Assembly (NCBI RefSeq): GCF_964340395.1
Contig: NC_135564.1
Coordinates: 16,512,957 to 16,576,956 of the forward strand
Origin: Glandiceps talaboti
Lineage: Eukaryota; Hemichordata; Enteropneusta; Spengelidae
Direction: 5' to 3'
Length of the DNA stretch: 64,000 bases
Shown here: positions 1-24,449 of the stretch, in pieces
Numbering within the stretch: position 1 is the first letter of the stretch
Layout: each line of letters begins with the position of its first letter
Program-made: the position numbers and the translations under genes
The notes under the pieces: model-generated
The model's database searches: none
The model's input: only the letters and a program-made list of their open reading frames with translations
Told to the model about the DNA's origin: nothing

Positions 1-804
1 TCATCAAATCCGAAAAGAACCCCCCCCCCACAAAAACAGCATTGACAGTGAAGATATAACACCATATGTACGCCATATTGTCACGAAATTTTAAATTGCA
101 CATAGAATTTGAGTTGAATTTGTCGAAACAGAAACAATATATTACAAGCCGCTGTTTGTGCCCATTTATTTGAGCTAAATAGAAAACGTAGAACACTCTT
201 ACATGTTGTCTTCTTGCCAGCGATGACGAGTGGGACGCCATGTTGAAAGCGCCCTCGATGGCCGTAAAAGTGCTTAGTTTTGGTTGTACATGTACATGCA
301 TATTAGTAATTTGCCGCACTACAAAGTTTATCGCTGTGTAACTATAACTATATAAATTACGCATACATGAGACTATTGTTCAAGATTATATGCTTGTTTC
401 ACTTTTTACTAAAATTTCTTAGGTACTTGTGATTCATGTAGGAGATTTCTACCCAAATTTAATACCTGGACTGAAATAAGCGTAAAATACACCTCGGAAG
501 TTACAATTATAAACCTTCAGTTAACCAAGAAATAACCAGTGGTTACGTCACCACACAATTGTTTGAAGTAGGTCACAATGCCATCAAAATCCAACAAGTT
601 TATAATCCAATATGGCCGCCTAACACTGTGAACTCTATTGGAAAACACAATATTTCCAATATCTTTGAAATAAAATGGTGAACCACAAATTTCTTTAATT
701 ATTTCAAACGGATAGTGAACAAGATTTCAAATTGCCAATTTTGAAATTGGTCACTTATGTACGTTCTAAACTAACCTTATAGTAGCATAACACCCATCAA
801 TTCC

Positions 805-925
<121 letters not shown>

Positions 926-1095
926 TATTCTATACGTTTTAATGCATTTTATAACTTATAAGATATCCGGTCAAACGTAGAAATTAAATATTGCAAACCC
1001 GTTTTACATAAAACTGTCAAGACACTTGGTATATTCAAATGGAATTAGATATATTACCTTTGCACCAATTGTCTAGAAATGCTACTAATCAGAAC

Positions 1096-1434
1096 GTCTT
1101 TTATCAGTGGCGGACTTTTAAAACTGGCTTTGAAGGTGCCTCTCTCCTTATCATAATATCAAAATGCAAAAATCAATAGCGGGTGCCTCAGATACTATAT
1201 AGTATATGTAGATGCATGCTATCCTTTTCTCGGTTTGTTTATGTCTGTGAAAGTTAGATTGTATATGACAATATGACTAACTTTCACAAACTGATAAGAA
1301 CATGGCATAAACTTAGATCAGAGACACCAAATGTCATTTTGTATCAATATATGTCTGCTTGATAGTGTGATAATGAAACGACTGTTCGACACCTTCAAAG
1401 CCAGTTTTAATTGACTACTACTGATAGAACGATG
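1096..1434. mobile_element. Fold-back (MITE-like) element
   Basis: The outer arms at about 1096-1142 and 1389-1434 are inverted copies sharing AAAACTGGCTTTGAAGGTG. Between them is a smaller hairpin, TGTGAAAGTTAG near 1247 and CTAACTTTCACA near 1277. No transposase is present, so a non-autonomous fold-back or MITE-type element is the likely identity. No target duplication was resolved. Confidence 0.6.
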
Positions 1435-3257
1435 CTCTGATCAACAACATTTCTAAACAACTATTGCAAGGGTTGTATAAGGGTCTAACTCGAGTACGTT
1501 GTATGCACATTTGAGAGTAAATGCCAACTCCGTTTCCTTGATACCAAAGAGGTCCAAAGCACTTGGGTGTTTCTGGAATTGTATTGGTTGATTCACCTTC
1601 TGAGCTAACACTATAGTTGACTGCCTGATCCGAGTCAGGTTTGGTTATCAATTTGTAATGGCACAGACCTTGCCCTGCATTTACGTATGATATATACTTG
1701 TAAGTACAAAACTAGTATGACATAATATGGCGGATATCAGAATTCGTGACCACTTAAGTTCTTCAATATTGGACAAGTTGTGGAAAAACCGGGCGAGGTT
1801 CAAGTATCCTTCTAATAAGATATAACGTTAGATATATAACACAAATATAGTCAAATAATCCAGTTTTCCTCACCCTGTTTAGCCATTGTCGCTGTAATGG
1901 CGCCGTGGCAAGTCAATTGATACTACCCGAGGACATATCAGAATTTGAGTCTTAAATATAATACTTGGTGATGAAACAGTACTGTAATGTCTAAAGACTT
2001 GTATTGACATTTACAAATTTCTATTTTTTTTGTAATTCTTTTCTGAAAATATAAATTAAAACTCGTATTTGAATAAATAGCATTGCAATTAACGAAGTTT
2101 TACAAAATATACTTGTTTACAATTTAATGATGAAATGAAAAGCACTCCAGTACACATAATTCTTCAATCTTGCATTTTGATATGGTAATTTGGATAATTA
2201 TACAAATAATTTCAGAATATTTCGACAGAACACTTAAGACATGTGCTCTATGTGAGTGAAGTATCATGTTAAACTTTTGCGTGAAATGGGTTTTGATTAC
2301 CATGAAATAGCATAATAGGTTCACTTTATGATTATAATTAATATCTAGGTAATGAAAACCGGTTGTTTGGCAATACTATAGCAAAGCTTGGCACAGAACA
2401 AAAGAATTATCCCATGTAACCATTATTTAAGATAAAACTAATACGATGACCCTGGACTGAAACAGGGTCATTTAAATGATGTTTTTCAATTCTGCATTCT
2501 CTGTTGAGAAACTGACATACGGACAGTTGGGAGAACTTTCAATTCATGTGTGGTACCTATTGTCGCAATCTACCGCATATCATTTCCGTTTAATTATAAA
2601 CGAATGAAGATAATCTTTCAAGGTGTCTGTATACAGTGTGTACAGCGTTGAAATTGAAAGCCTGTTGGGATTCATGCATTTTCAATTAGGACAAAGCCTG
2701 ATACGCCTGTCACACCCGCGTTTTTCAGCATCATATGCCATATTGCTGCTATATTTAAGAAGAACATGCAACCAAACCTTACCGCCATGATGCAAAATTT
2801 ATCAAACGTAGCTTATTAATTATGTCCGACTACATTTTACCTGCCCGAAGAAATGAAACATAAGTTTCGTGGTTACATTATATACACTTCCTTCCGCTTC
2901 ATTGCTATGTATTTTATGTAAGGTTAAACGTTAGCCGCTGTCTTTGTACGTTAACCGATATTGACTTTTTCAGCATTCAGTATTGTGAACATTGGATTGC
3001 CTCTGTTAACAATATAATTGTTTAAGCTTTAACAACCTAATGCCATGTTGCCCCTGACAACCGTACAATGTGAGCTAGTTTGAGTGTGACTGCGATTTTA
3101 TATGTTAAAACAAAGAGATGGGGTCCAGTTGTACAATAAACAACATCACCTTAAGGGGAGCGGTGGTATTATTAGGAAATACAACTCGATGCTTACGCAC
3201 CTCAGTCCATTTTCTTTACTTATATCTTTTATTTCTATCTTGTTTTTCTTTTCCCAG

Positions 3258-13872
<10,615 letters not shown>

Positions 13873-16862
13873 AACTGAGAATGTATGGTGCAGACATACT
13901 TCCGTGGGACTCAAAACAAGGCTGTGGTCCGGGTTGTAAAATTAAGACGCGAGGGGACAGAGATACAGAGAAGAATCATTTGGGCTATCTAAAGACATGA
14001 AGGCAATTCTAATATATTTGTTGAAGCATAGACCCTCCACAGAGTCTATGGTTGAAGCATTGAAATCAGAATGACGACCTAAGCCCAAATCAGGCTGTGA
14101 GATATCAGTTGATTTGATAGAAATGTTACACTACACAGTGGCATCTAATGATGTGTTGTTAGTAATGTTGTGGGTTTTTTTCCTAGTATGTTCATACCAT
14201 GCAAATTAATTGCAACCGATGGAAGAATTATATGTATCACCAGAAGTATTTGATAATTATATTATAAGGAAGTGAAGCGTGTTTCATAGATATGAGAAAT
14301 ATAAAAATTATACTGTAGTTTCCGTTGTGTCAAATCCTCAATCCCTTTCGACTAGGAATTCTATTATTTACGCACTTGCATTGTCCATCACTCGCTTGCC
14401 TCCGCAGAAGACTGGATATTCGACCTGGTAAATCTTCTCTCCACATAGCCTGTGAACTCGATATTAATATATCAGATAAGGAGGTGTGGTCACAAGTACG
14501 GAGTTTGTATTACTAAGTTTGCAGGCTGTGTGGAGTGAACGCCTGCTAGGGCGACATCCAGTTGACATGGAGGCTACCACTAGCTATATCTCATCTAGTT
14601 TGTTTGTTTTACAATGTTGAAGACAAAAGTTCAACACACAATGCCTTAGGTATACAAAAACCTTGACATGCATGCTTCACGTTTCATAAACGGATGTGAA
14701 GTATATGTGAACTGCTTTAGAAAAAGATAATCATCCACTTGTAAAATACCTTGAGCACAAGGAATTAAACATAGTGGGAACGCACCAGTGGGCTTCTTAT
14801 CCGTTTTGTTTCCGTGACCATGTAAAACAATCACAAGATTATCTCGGTAAACACAGTCAGGAAGAGGATTGTCAACTTGTTCAATCTGAAGCTGAGTGCA
14901 TTAAACTAGATTGAACTGTTTGCACGGAATATACATTCAAAGGTAGTTTTTGTAACCATTTTGTACTTTTTGTAAAAGCTTTTTATCAGAACATGTACAA
15001 CATTTGTGAATTATTGTACTTCTTTGGATACATAGATGCGTTTCCGGTGTTTTGCACATGTTTAGAATTAATCAGAGAAAACGAGTGAATTCATTTCGAA
15101 ATGTTTAAGAAGCAAAAATGTACTTGCGGCATATCCAGATTTTTAGATTTTCAGTTTAGAATGAACAGAATCACAATAAAAATTGTGGAAAATCACGTTT
15201 TGCCACACGCCTCCTTAGCTTCTTAGATCATCTTTTGGCGTCAGTCAGACTGCTGTGTCCCATTCAGACGGAGGTATTCAGCCCATTTTAGTGATGTGAC
15301 AGGGAATTAGGAATGGGGGCTAATTGGCGATAGGAGAAAAATCAACTTGAAGACTACAAAGTGAGTAAAGCAATTTGGTTGAATCGTCTGCTCGCTCATG
15401 CTCGCGAAATTTGGAGCCCATGACTGAATTACAATTCAAATATACGATAGCACAAACATCACAGAAGTACCGCACAGAGTACAGTGCTCTACATGCAAGA
15501 AGAAGGCGCAAATGAACATTCCAAAATGGTTATTGAACCAGTAATATTGCCTTAGGCAGGAAAGGTTTGTGTGAGAATGATTCAGTATGCGGTGTATATC
15601 ACATCACCATTAAAATATAAAGCACACGGACATGTGAACGGGAAAAATAGCATGTCATCTCAAATATACTGCAAATATTTTATAAAAAATGACTCAGTTA
15701 AGTCTTTTTGAGAAATCACAAAATCAAAAGTTTTGTCTGAATTATTTTGACTTTAGCGTTAATTTTCTATTCACCAGTACAAATAGGTTTAAGAATAATT
15801 CTAGTACAGTTTATGACTTACATTGTGTTGGTTATGTGGCGTCAGGTTATCATAGTATGCGATATTTGACCTTGAAAGCAGGAGTCAAGGTCAAACAAGT
15901 TGGTAAACAGTGATACAAGAGTATTCATCTATATGGTTGTGTTAGCATTCAGTGTAATTCATGTTTCTATATATTTTAATTTTACGAATTAAAAAAAATA
16001 AATAAGTTTCGCTAAAAACAATCATTGCACACAGTCTTATCATGATACTATTCTATCACTTGTGGAATAAAACTGTGGTCTATATTCTACACATAATGCC
16101 TTTGGTATACATTTACATTTGAAATTCGCCCCTGCTTCATTTTATCCTCTGTAATGAAGTTTAATGGTTCTCAAAACAAATATTTAATTAGTACTGAAAT
16201 ACATGATCTGTCAATGTTTTGAAAGAATGCAGATTATATATTATCTGACCGTTGTGATGTTGCTTGTTGTAACTTCATATACCATATATTCCTTGCCTAA
16301 TAGAGCTGTTGTTTCCATATATAATGGTCATATTGGATAACTATTAATTGATTCTTCGAGATTAAACAATTTGCATACCGTTCAATATGCCATACTGGGC
16401 ACTCAAGAAGGTTGCTACGCACATCCGTCTGTGTGTCTTCGTCTCACTTCCGGGTATGGAGGGCATCGCTTTGTCATGGTATTCCTCATTAGGGCTGTTG
16501 CAATGAAACACGCTGTGCACACTCAATGGTGTAGTATATTCAACGTAAATAAAACCAATGATGTGATCAATATCAAGATCAGAAAAAGTTCACAAAAGGA
16601 TTACTTGCCATGCCCAAGGGTTAAACAAGGTGCCAGCCAAATTTTAAGTAATCAATACTTTGAAATATAATCACCATGTTGGAGATCTATTAAATAAGGA
16701 GTTAGGTACAATGCATTAGGGTGGACTGAACTATTCCAATACAGATCTTGTCATTAACACGTCGACGTTATCCGATCATTTGTAATTCCGTTTGAATATT
16801 TTATTCGAATCGTCAGGACTCTGATCTGCCACGTGCACTGCACTACACGGTACCGCATCCAT

Positions 16863-17105
16863 TGTACTGTACTGTACTGTACTGTACTGTACTGCTGTAC
16901 TGTACTGTACTGTACTGTACTGTACTGCCTTGCCTTGTACTGTACTATTCGTCAGCTTAGCTCAGCTCAGCTCAGCTCAGCTCAAATTCTACCCCCCCCC
17001 CCCCCCACTCAACTAGACTACTCCTACTCCACTCTACTCTACTCTACTCTAATTTAGTCTACTCTAGACTAGTTTACTCTACTCTACTCTGCTCTACTCT
17101 ACTCT
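16863..17105. repeat. Successive pentanucleotide arrays (TACTG, AGCTC, CTCTA)
   Basis: TACTG units (16863-16930), AGCTC units (about 16958-16984), a 15-C run, then CTCTA units with variants to 17105. Three different 5-bp repeats lie back to back. Confidence 0.92.
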
Positions 17106-19206
17106 TAAATCAAACAGCAAACACAAAATCATTCAAGTGGTTTTTGTATCAGAACCATTGTATAGGAAATATGAAAAGGAGTTTCAACTAAATCATATTT
17201 CAAGCCCATGGGCTAGAGAGAAATAATTATAGGACCCATCTCCGAAATTCTACTATTCGCCCACGACATTGATACCTGATTACTTTACTTTATTTTGTGT
17301 TTCCATACCTATAGTGATTACTTAGGGTTATTCATACACGCAGGAGAGTTCACAAATGGCTATGAACAAGTTATCTTGTAGTCATTGTCACCACCAGCTA
17401 AGGCTTGATTCTTGAATGCAAAGTGAAATTTCAAACCACTATAGCTTCCAGTCTGCTATCTCTACGGTAAGGTTATCTTAGCCAGACGATTGGTTTTTGT
17501 CTTCTTCTTTTTTACCATGATGGCGTTAGAACACGGACTCATCTTTCGTTTGTGAAGGGGATATACAGGCGCCTATGTTCTGCCGCACATCATGCTCATG
17601 ATAGTAATGTATGTTTCTGTCGCTGGAAAGTAATGTTGTGTAACTCCCAATGCAAGCCTAAGGGCGAGAAAGAAATAATTATCGGGAATCATTTCACAAA
17701 ATTCAACTACTCTCCCACGACATCAATAAATGATTACTTACTATATTCATACCCGTATTCGTTTTGAGTGCCTGTGGTTGTTTACTTGGCGTGGTGGGTA
17801 ACTGCAGTGTGTATGTGTGCTGTACGTGTATATGTGCTGTGTTGTGTGTGTGGAGGGAGGGGAGGAGAGAGGAGTGTATATTTAAATGTCTTCCGACTCG
17901 CAATCTGAACTATTTTTCAGACGTGTAATCCGCTTGAACAGGCGCTAATGGAAAAGTACTGAAATGTCAGCCTCATACGCATAAAAGTACCGAATAGAAC
18001 TCGATCTGTACAGGAAGTGTCGTTTCCTGAAGTAATTTTGCTACTAGCTAGTGGTAGGGGCTCGTGAATTTAACTTCATGTTTCAGGGGATCGATGGAGG
18101 GGTCAATTTGTATCAGCACGATTGAAGTTGAAACATCGTGTAAACATATAATATAGTAGTCCAGGATATCAACATATGATGGGTGACGTGTCAGGAGGAG
18201 TCACTCTTCAAACAATTATTAATTGATATATTTCTGAATACTTCCGCCCGATCACTAATATCCCAATTCCATACAGCTGCTAAGAAGATTTATGCACAAG
18301 CAGTACTTTTATACCTCGAAGCATCAAATGTAATGGTGACACATTTCCAGCTAAACGTCTATACCTCCGTGCATACTTGGACCCTTTTTGATGTTTCACA
18401 ATTTCCCCAAACAGTTCTGTTCGCAGAAACTTGATACTAACGATGTGTTATCTAGTAATGCAGTGGCAAGAGATATTTGACGCAAAATATTCATGCCAGA
18501 TAAAGACTTTTGCGACAGAATTAAATGATAGTCATCTCTTTCCTCGTAAAAATAAAAGAAGTGTCTATCATATAAACAACTATCTTCATATACTGTTTCT
18601 GATGAATACATGTGTAGCAAAGATGATAATAACCAGGGATTTTAGTCTGTTATATAGTTGGCCACCTGGCTGACGTTATCCAGCGGTATACATTCATAAA
18701 AGATTAGACAACATTATTATCTGAAATAGTATGTGACCTGAAGGTAGAAGTTGAATCCTGTGTTGTGACGGCTGACAGGCGATAAGCTTGATACAGATAA
18801 CGGAACGGCTGATCTGCCGACATGCCCGGCGGATAGCAGACGATTCCGAAAGGCGAACTGACTTGCGTCTACAGGGAAAAGATTTTGATGTCTTTAACCC
18901 TTATTTGTTCAAACGTAACCGTTTAAAACAAAGAGCTCATCAAAAAGTCAAAAGCACTTTATTCGTTGACCTAAAATGTCCATCAGCTTGTTACATCAAA
19001 TGATTGACATTGTATTATTCATTGTCATTACATAGATGTTGCTTTTGAAATATAGTGTTCCGTACATTTTGGTTTCTACTAAAGCTCGTGGCCTTTATTA
19101 TGTGCCTTTGAAGTGATTGCAATGGGTTCCCCCCCCCCACACACAATATTGATTATTAGGTATTCCTCCGCCAATGGGTTTTAGACAGGAGTTATGTTTA
19201 CATTCC

Positions 19207-19208
19207 TG

Positions 19209-19244
<36 letters not shown>
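19207..19244. repeat. (GT)n microsatellite
   Basis: About 18 GT units. Confidence 0.97.
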
Positions 19245-19247
<3 letters not shown>

Positions 19248-19683
19248 TTTTCTTTGCTTAACAAGAAATGACATCTAAAAGTACTAGCATGGTTTTAAAA
19301 AAAAACTTCCTATGACACAAAGGCGAATTCATCAAATTTTGATGGAGATGTGATTCCGGATCTCTATAGTCACTGACGATTCTAGTGAAGCCATGGTTGC
19401 ATAAAATCATATTAGTGCATACATATAACACTCATTAATTTGACACCCACGGTGGTCAGGGCATTTTTATCAAAATGAAATGTTTGAATTCATGAGAATA
19501 AAATGTGCATTTTCCATCCATCAGTTATTTAAATTGCATTTTCATTATAAAATCACTGAAGGACGGGCGGGTGGGTAGGCGGCAGGCCGGCAGACGACAG
19601 TCTGTATAAAACCAAATTATCAGTGGCGGTGTAACAATATTCTTTTCGATGTGTATCAAATCTTATATTGTCTGCTATTTCAG

Positions 19684-19767
19684 TTGATGACACGGATGAA
19701 ACTATGACAACAGGCGTTGAAAACACTGTGACCTTTACAAAAATACAAGACTTATGTGGCATTCAAG
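19684..19767 (+). CDS. Exon-like unit, copy 1 (phase 1-1, 84 nt), gene not recognised
   Basis: The acceptor is ctatttcag at 19683 and the donor gtatac at 19768. The open frame starts after two leading bases and reads DDTDETMTTGVENTVTFTKI before continuing to a Cys-containing end. Both boundaries are phase 1, so the exon can be added or skipped without a frame shift. The acidic, Thr-rich sequence suggests a soluble or extracellular linker (inference). Parent-gene exons were not identified. A weak phase-1 terminal exon candidate is 20488-20531. Confidence 0.45.
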
Positions 19768-20011
19768 GTATACGACTATGGCAATAAGCAAGTTCACTCC
19801 ATCACTACCCTGGTACATAATTTATAATCTGAAATCGTTTTAGTATTGAGTGTTTGAATGGATCACATCATCAAGCTAATTCAGAAACACATTTTGAATC
19901 TGACGACATTACCACACATAACGTCTAACAAGCATGACAGTCTGTATAAAACCAAATTATCAGTGGCGGTGTAACAATATTCTTTTCGATGTGTATTGTC
20001 TGCTATTTCAG

Positions 20012-20095
20012 TTGATGTCACGGATGAAACTATGACAACAGGCGTTGAAAACACTGTGACCTTTACAAAAATACAAGACTTATGTGACATTCAAG
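20012..20095 (+). CDS. Exon-like unit, copy 2 (phase 1-1, 84 nt), gene not recognised
   Basis: Near-identical to the unit at 19684-19767 and with the same splice signals. Two coding differences are visible, both non-synonymous: Asp to Val near the start (DVTDETM) and Gly to Asp near the end (LCDIQ). The frame stays open and the exon length is unchanged. Confidence 0.45.
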
Positions 20096-21535
20096 GTATA
20101 CCACTATGGCAATAAGCAAGTTCAGCTTTTAGACAGTGATGCGTAGCATAAAACGGCACTAGTACACATATCCCATTAATTCGCTATGTACAAAGAGAGG
20201 ATGAGTTTGGATGACTACATGGATAGTCTAAACTACACAGTTAGAAATACTCAATGTTGCTGAATGAATAATCCCTTTACTTGCACGCTGCTTTACACAA
20301 TTATAATGACCTGATTTGTAAGGGTGAAATAATGTCTAGTAACTTCCCGTCTCAAAGAACCACTACAATCTTTTATCAACCACGAAGTACGTTATTGAGA
20401 TAAAGAAGCAAGCCTATGGGATAATGAATATCATTCCAAGGTTTGTTTTGGAGATATAACTTCAAACCAAAAGTTTGTTCCTTTCAGATGTTCGCTATCA
20501 CGAATACTGTCTTAAGGGCATCTTTCAATAGCCAGATATATTTTTCTATTTGCCATCTATGTTGTTTATCTTTAAGTTCCTGTCTCGTCATATCAGCACT
20601 TCCACAGTTAAAGAAAGATACATATGTTTCTTGAGTGGTTTTTATCACGTTTTCTTTCATAATGAAAACATCTGTAAGACGCCATGAGTATTTATTTGTG
20701 TATTCAGTTTTACTGAACTGTTTGCGTGGTAGCTGCGCAATATAGTTACTATTCAGTATTGTACTTTACATACATTATAGCTGAGACCACTATATATTCT
20801 CTATAGTGGTCTGAGACCTCTTTATCATCAAGAGAATAAACCCTACATGTTCCACAGAAGCTGCTGATATCTTAAGCAGATTGTAACACAGAGGGACAAC
20901 CCGGGCGCTACTTAGCACATCTGCTCCGCCTTCATTTTCGTCCCCAGATCAAACCAAACTACACTGTGCCAAGCCTAGTAAGGTGCTCCCTTCCTTTGTT
21001 ACATCTAAGTACGAAACATTACAATGAGTCTATAGTAAACAAATAGATAATCATATCAACCAATACCTTATTGATACAAGTGAAAAGAGAAAGGATTTTG
21101 TTAAAACTAATATAGAATAGTTTAGAGCTTAGATCTTTTGACTACTAACATTTGAAGTGTACTTTTTAAAACAAATTCTCACTCTTCTTACCTAGCTCCC
21201 TTTAGTTTGTTTGTTTTGTCTGTTTCTATATGTGATTATATTAGTCATATCTTCTCTAAGTTTTTAGTAGTTATGTATTTTAATTTTCTGTTAGTGATAT
21301 TCCTAACATAAAGAAATTTCATTTTAATAAATTCTCTTTTGTTCCCACATATTATGATATTTTGCCCAATTCATGTCAAATCAGATTGTAGAATTGTGTT
21401 ATCCTGATCTTAATGCTTCAGGACAACTATTGGCCTATATGACATGACATGACATTATCTATAGTTTATTGAAATTCCAGGTCAAAATAGTTCATAAATT
21501 GACTTAATGTATGAATTTGCTTACGTTGTTAATTT

Positions 21536-21664
21536 ATATATACAGGTTTTTAAAATTTGAACAGAATTACATGCTATTGACCCTACAGAACTGTTTCGTA
21601 AGGTGTGTATAAAAACTTGTATATAGCATGTAATTCTGTTCAAATTTTCAAAACCTGTATATAT
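21536..21664. mobile_element. Palindromic (fold-back) element
   Basis: The left arm 21536-21577 and right arm 21624-21664 are almost perfect inverted copies of about 40 nt (for example AACAGAATTACATGCTAT and ATAGCATGTAATTCTGTT). The spacer is about 46 nt. A TA array follows at 21721. This is typical of a MITE or fold-back element; no transposase is present. Confidence 0.75.
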
Positions 21665-21718
21665 TTCGCTCTACTAACCGTATTGAGCACTTTTATGTGG
21701 TTTTATCAACACCCAGTC

Positions 21719-21837
<119 letters not shown>

Positions 21838-22156
21838 TGATAAAACCACATTTTTAACCTACCTAAACTCTCACCAATGTATGAAAGTTCGGCAACAGTC
21901 GAGTTGACGTTTGCGTGAGAGAATGTCGTCTTTTGTGTTTATTTCATTTGGAATAACATTTTCATCACGTGCACACATCATTACCTGTTTAAATGTGAGT
22001 GATTTGATAGAACGAAGACGAGATACTGGCAATGACAAAGACGGTGTTAATGTAACTCTTGACACTCAATTAAAGCGTTTGCATGATTTACCACAATCGT
22101 TATAACATCCATATCAAGTGTAAAAGTATTAGTTTCTCTCAATGCTATAAATCTGT

Positions 22157-22172
22157 AAACAATGCTAGCAGT
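22157..22172 (+). repeat. Target-site duplication, 5' copy, of the LINE insertion
   Basis: AAACAATGCTAGCAGT is repeated exactly at 24450-24465, just after the A-rich 3' end of the retrotransposon. Confidence 0.88.
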
Positions 22173-24117
22173 ATTGCAAAACGGTTCGAAAAGGTCCTTC
22201 CAAATCTCATCCTCCACACTCAGTCAGCCTTTGTTAAAGGGATATCTCAGACTGTCCGTCTAATTGAAGAAGTAATACTCTTATGTACAAAAGAACGGAA
22301 TCTAGGTATTATGGTAGCTATCGATTTTGAAAAAGTATTCGATTCTCTTGAATTGAATTATTTACATAGATGTCTAAAAGCTTTCAATTATGACTCCTCT
22401 TTGATTCAATGGATGAAAACATTTTATTCTAAAGTAGAAAGCTCCGTCATCAATCATGGATATACAACAGGATATTTTAAGGTTGGGAGGAGGGTACGTC
22501 AGAGACCCTCTGTCCCCACTCTCTTTATTCTTGCCCTTGAAGTTTTCTTAATAGCATTTAGGTTCGATCTCAATATAAAAGTTATTCGAATTAAAGATAC
22601 TAAAGTTACTGACTGTGCCTTTGCTGATGACCTAACCTGTTGGGGGGGGGGGGGTAAGCTTCAGTGCCTGGCCTTTTTGAATTACTTGATGGTTTTGGTA
22701 AGATTTCTGGGCTTAAGAATAACATTGAGAAAACAAGCTATCTGGTTGGGGTCATGGATGAGAAGGAAAGATACTCCCTTTGGCATTAAATGGCCTTCCA
22801 CTCCTTTAAAAATTGTTGGGATTTATATTTCATATGATAAGGATTGGGCTACCACCTTGAATTATTCTAAGCCTATTAAAAGCATAGACTCTACTTTAAA
22901 TTTCTGGAAACAGCGAAACTTAACATTGTTGGGAAAGGTACAGATAATTAAGAGTCTTGCTATTTCTAAATTAGTTTATATTATGAGAATGTCACATGCA
23001 CCTAGGGATCTTCTTGCTACAGTAAACAGAAAATTCTTTAATTTTATTTGGAATGGTCATGATCATATTGCTAGAAATGTAATGATCTCAGATGTTGATA
23101 ATAGATGACTCAAAGCACCAGACGTTTTTTTACCATGTTAAAGGTTTTTCGTATTATGTGGTTAAAATGTATTTTGACCCCTCTGTTGTTCACGTCTGGA
23201 AGGATTATTTTCTTAATAGATTGAAATCCGTTGGAGGTAACTTTTTATTCAGTTGTAACTATTCCATAGATAAATTAAAAATCTGCCTTTCAAATTTTTA
23301 TCATGAGGCCTTGCAAGCATGGGCTGAATTGCAAGATATGGATAGAAAAGACCAGGCCACAAACTCATGTTTGGAATAACAAAGATATATTTTAATTGGA
23401 AATAAATCTGTTTATCTCGCCGAAATTCATAGAAAAGGAATCAGTACAATTAGTGATCTTTTTTAAAAATAATATTCAAGTAAGATACACCACCCTCTCA
23501 ACAAACTGGCATTTGTTAGGCTTCCAAATGTTTCATTTAACTAGGATTTTTAGTGCTCTCCCATTAGAATTGAAAGTTATTACTCCAAGGACTGGTTCGA
23601 TTATTGTTCAGGTTTTTTCTTACAACTGTGTACCCAAAATATTTATCAATGGAGAATGAGTAAAAAGGCTATAAATATCGGCCTCAAGGTGGGAAAGGAA
23701 ATTTTCAGCAAGGCAAAAATTCAAGTGCCTTGTGGAGCATTGTATTGCATGAGAGAATGCATGAGAGAATTTGACATGGAATTTTCGCAATTTCCAGCAT
23801 TTTATTCTCATCCTTTCAAAGCGACAATTGACATTACGTTAAGGGAATTTCAATTTAAGTTACTCTATGGCATTTTGTACACTAATTATGATCTGTTCAG
23901 AATGACTTCTCCTATCGTTGATAACCCTAGGTGTACATTTTGCCAAAGGGGTTTAGAAACAAGAGACCATCTTTTTTACCAATGTGAATTTTCCCGTCTA
24001 TTTTTGACTTCTTTCCAAAATGTATTTAGGAATGTAATAGGTCCTGCGATTCTTTCTCGTCAACAAGTAATTCTTGGTTGTACAGAATTTTCAAGAATAG
24101 TACATTTTTTACTATAA
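22173..24117 (+). pseudogene. LINE ORF2 reverse transcriptase remnant, frameshifted
   Basis: The frame is open from the 5' junction to a stop at 23106-23108. LINE-like residues leave this frame near the poly-G run (22643-22654) and return by about 22790, which indicates two compensating shifts. Further shifts separate 23092-23379, 23396-23659 and 23656-24117. The first 30 or so codons of the open frame beginning at 22083 are host sequence upstream of the target duplication, not LINE. No intact endonuclease domain is present. Confidence 0.85.
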
Positions 24118-24449
24118 CTCCTTGGAAAGCAACGTCTTTACAATTGCAAGCTACAGAAGACTATTCCGAATATTAAACGTTTTTGCTGTAATGTGAAATA
24201 TGCTCAAAACGTCGAAAAACAAATAGCCAATAAAAATGGCAAGATTGAAGTGCATCTCCAAAAGTGGTCATGCATGGAACAAGTTAAATTGTAATTTCGA
24301 GAGCTATGTACATAACATGTAAAAATTTCTTTCCAGAGCAACCCCCTTCTCTTCTTTTTCCTAATTCTGTCCGGTCTTTTTGTGAGTGTGTCTTGTGGTT
24401 TGTATACTTTATTTTTTGGCAAAATTTGAATAAAATTTGTAAAGGAAAA
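22173..24449 (+). mobile_element. 5'-truncated non-LTR retrotransposon (LINE, Tx1/L1-like)
   Basis: This is the C-terminal part of a LINE ORF2. The 5' end is truncated inside the reverse transcriptase region: the first LINE residues correspond to the conserved stretch before QSAFVKG. Visible motifs are AIDFEKVFDSL, a degraded VRQ-x-PSVPTLFILALEV, and the catalytic FADD near 22621. A C-x2-C-x8-H-x4-C knuckle (CTFCQRGLETRDHLFYQC, about 23935-23990) matches the zf-RVT module common at the C-terminus of Tx1/L1-type elements. The element ends in an A-rich tail after AATAAA-like sequence near 24429. The exact 16-bp flanking duplication defines the insertion. It is inactive. Confidence 0.9.

Larger units (their letters stand above)
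13873..19595. other. Intergenic region between A and the duplicated exon unit
   Basis: No gene could be supported. Scattered short ORFs (for example 14325-14516, 16371-16670, 18788-19003) have no recognised domain and no partner exons. It contains the TACTG/AGCTC/CTCTA cluster near 17.0 kb and a GT run near 19.2 kb. Confidence 0.45.
19596..20124 (+). repeat. Tandem duplication carrying an exon-like unit
   Basis: Copy 1 is 19596-19796 (201 nt) and copy 2 is 19936-20124 (189 nt), separated by 139 nt. Outside one 12-nt indel they differ at only three positions that I can see. Each copy contains a polypyrimidine-AG acceptor, an 84-nt open segment and a GT donor, so the duplication includes the splice signals. 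Confidence 0.93.

Noticed and set aside
1418-1651. Minus-strand 77-aa ORF with several Cys
   Set aside because: Its 3' end overlaps the fold-back element and no partner exons were found on that strand.
18788-19003. 71-aa basic ORF
   Set aside because: Unrecognised, isolated, and without splice partners or conserved motifs.
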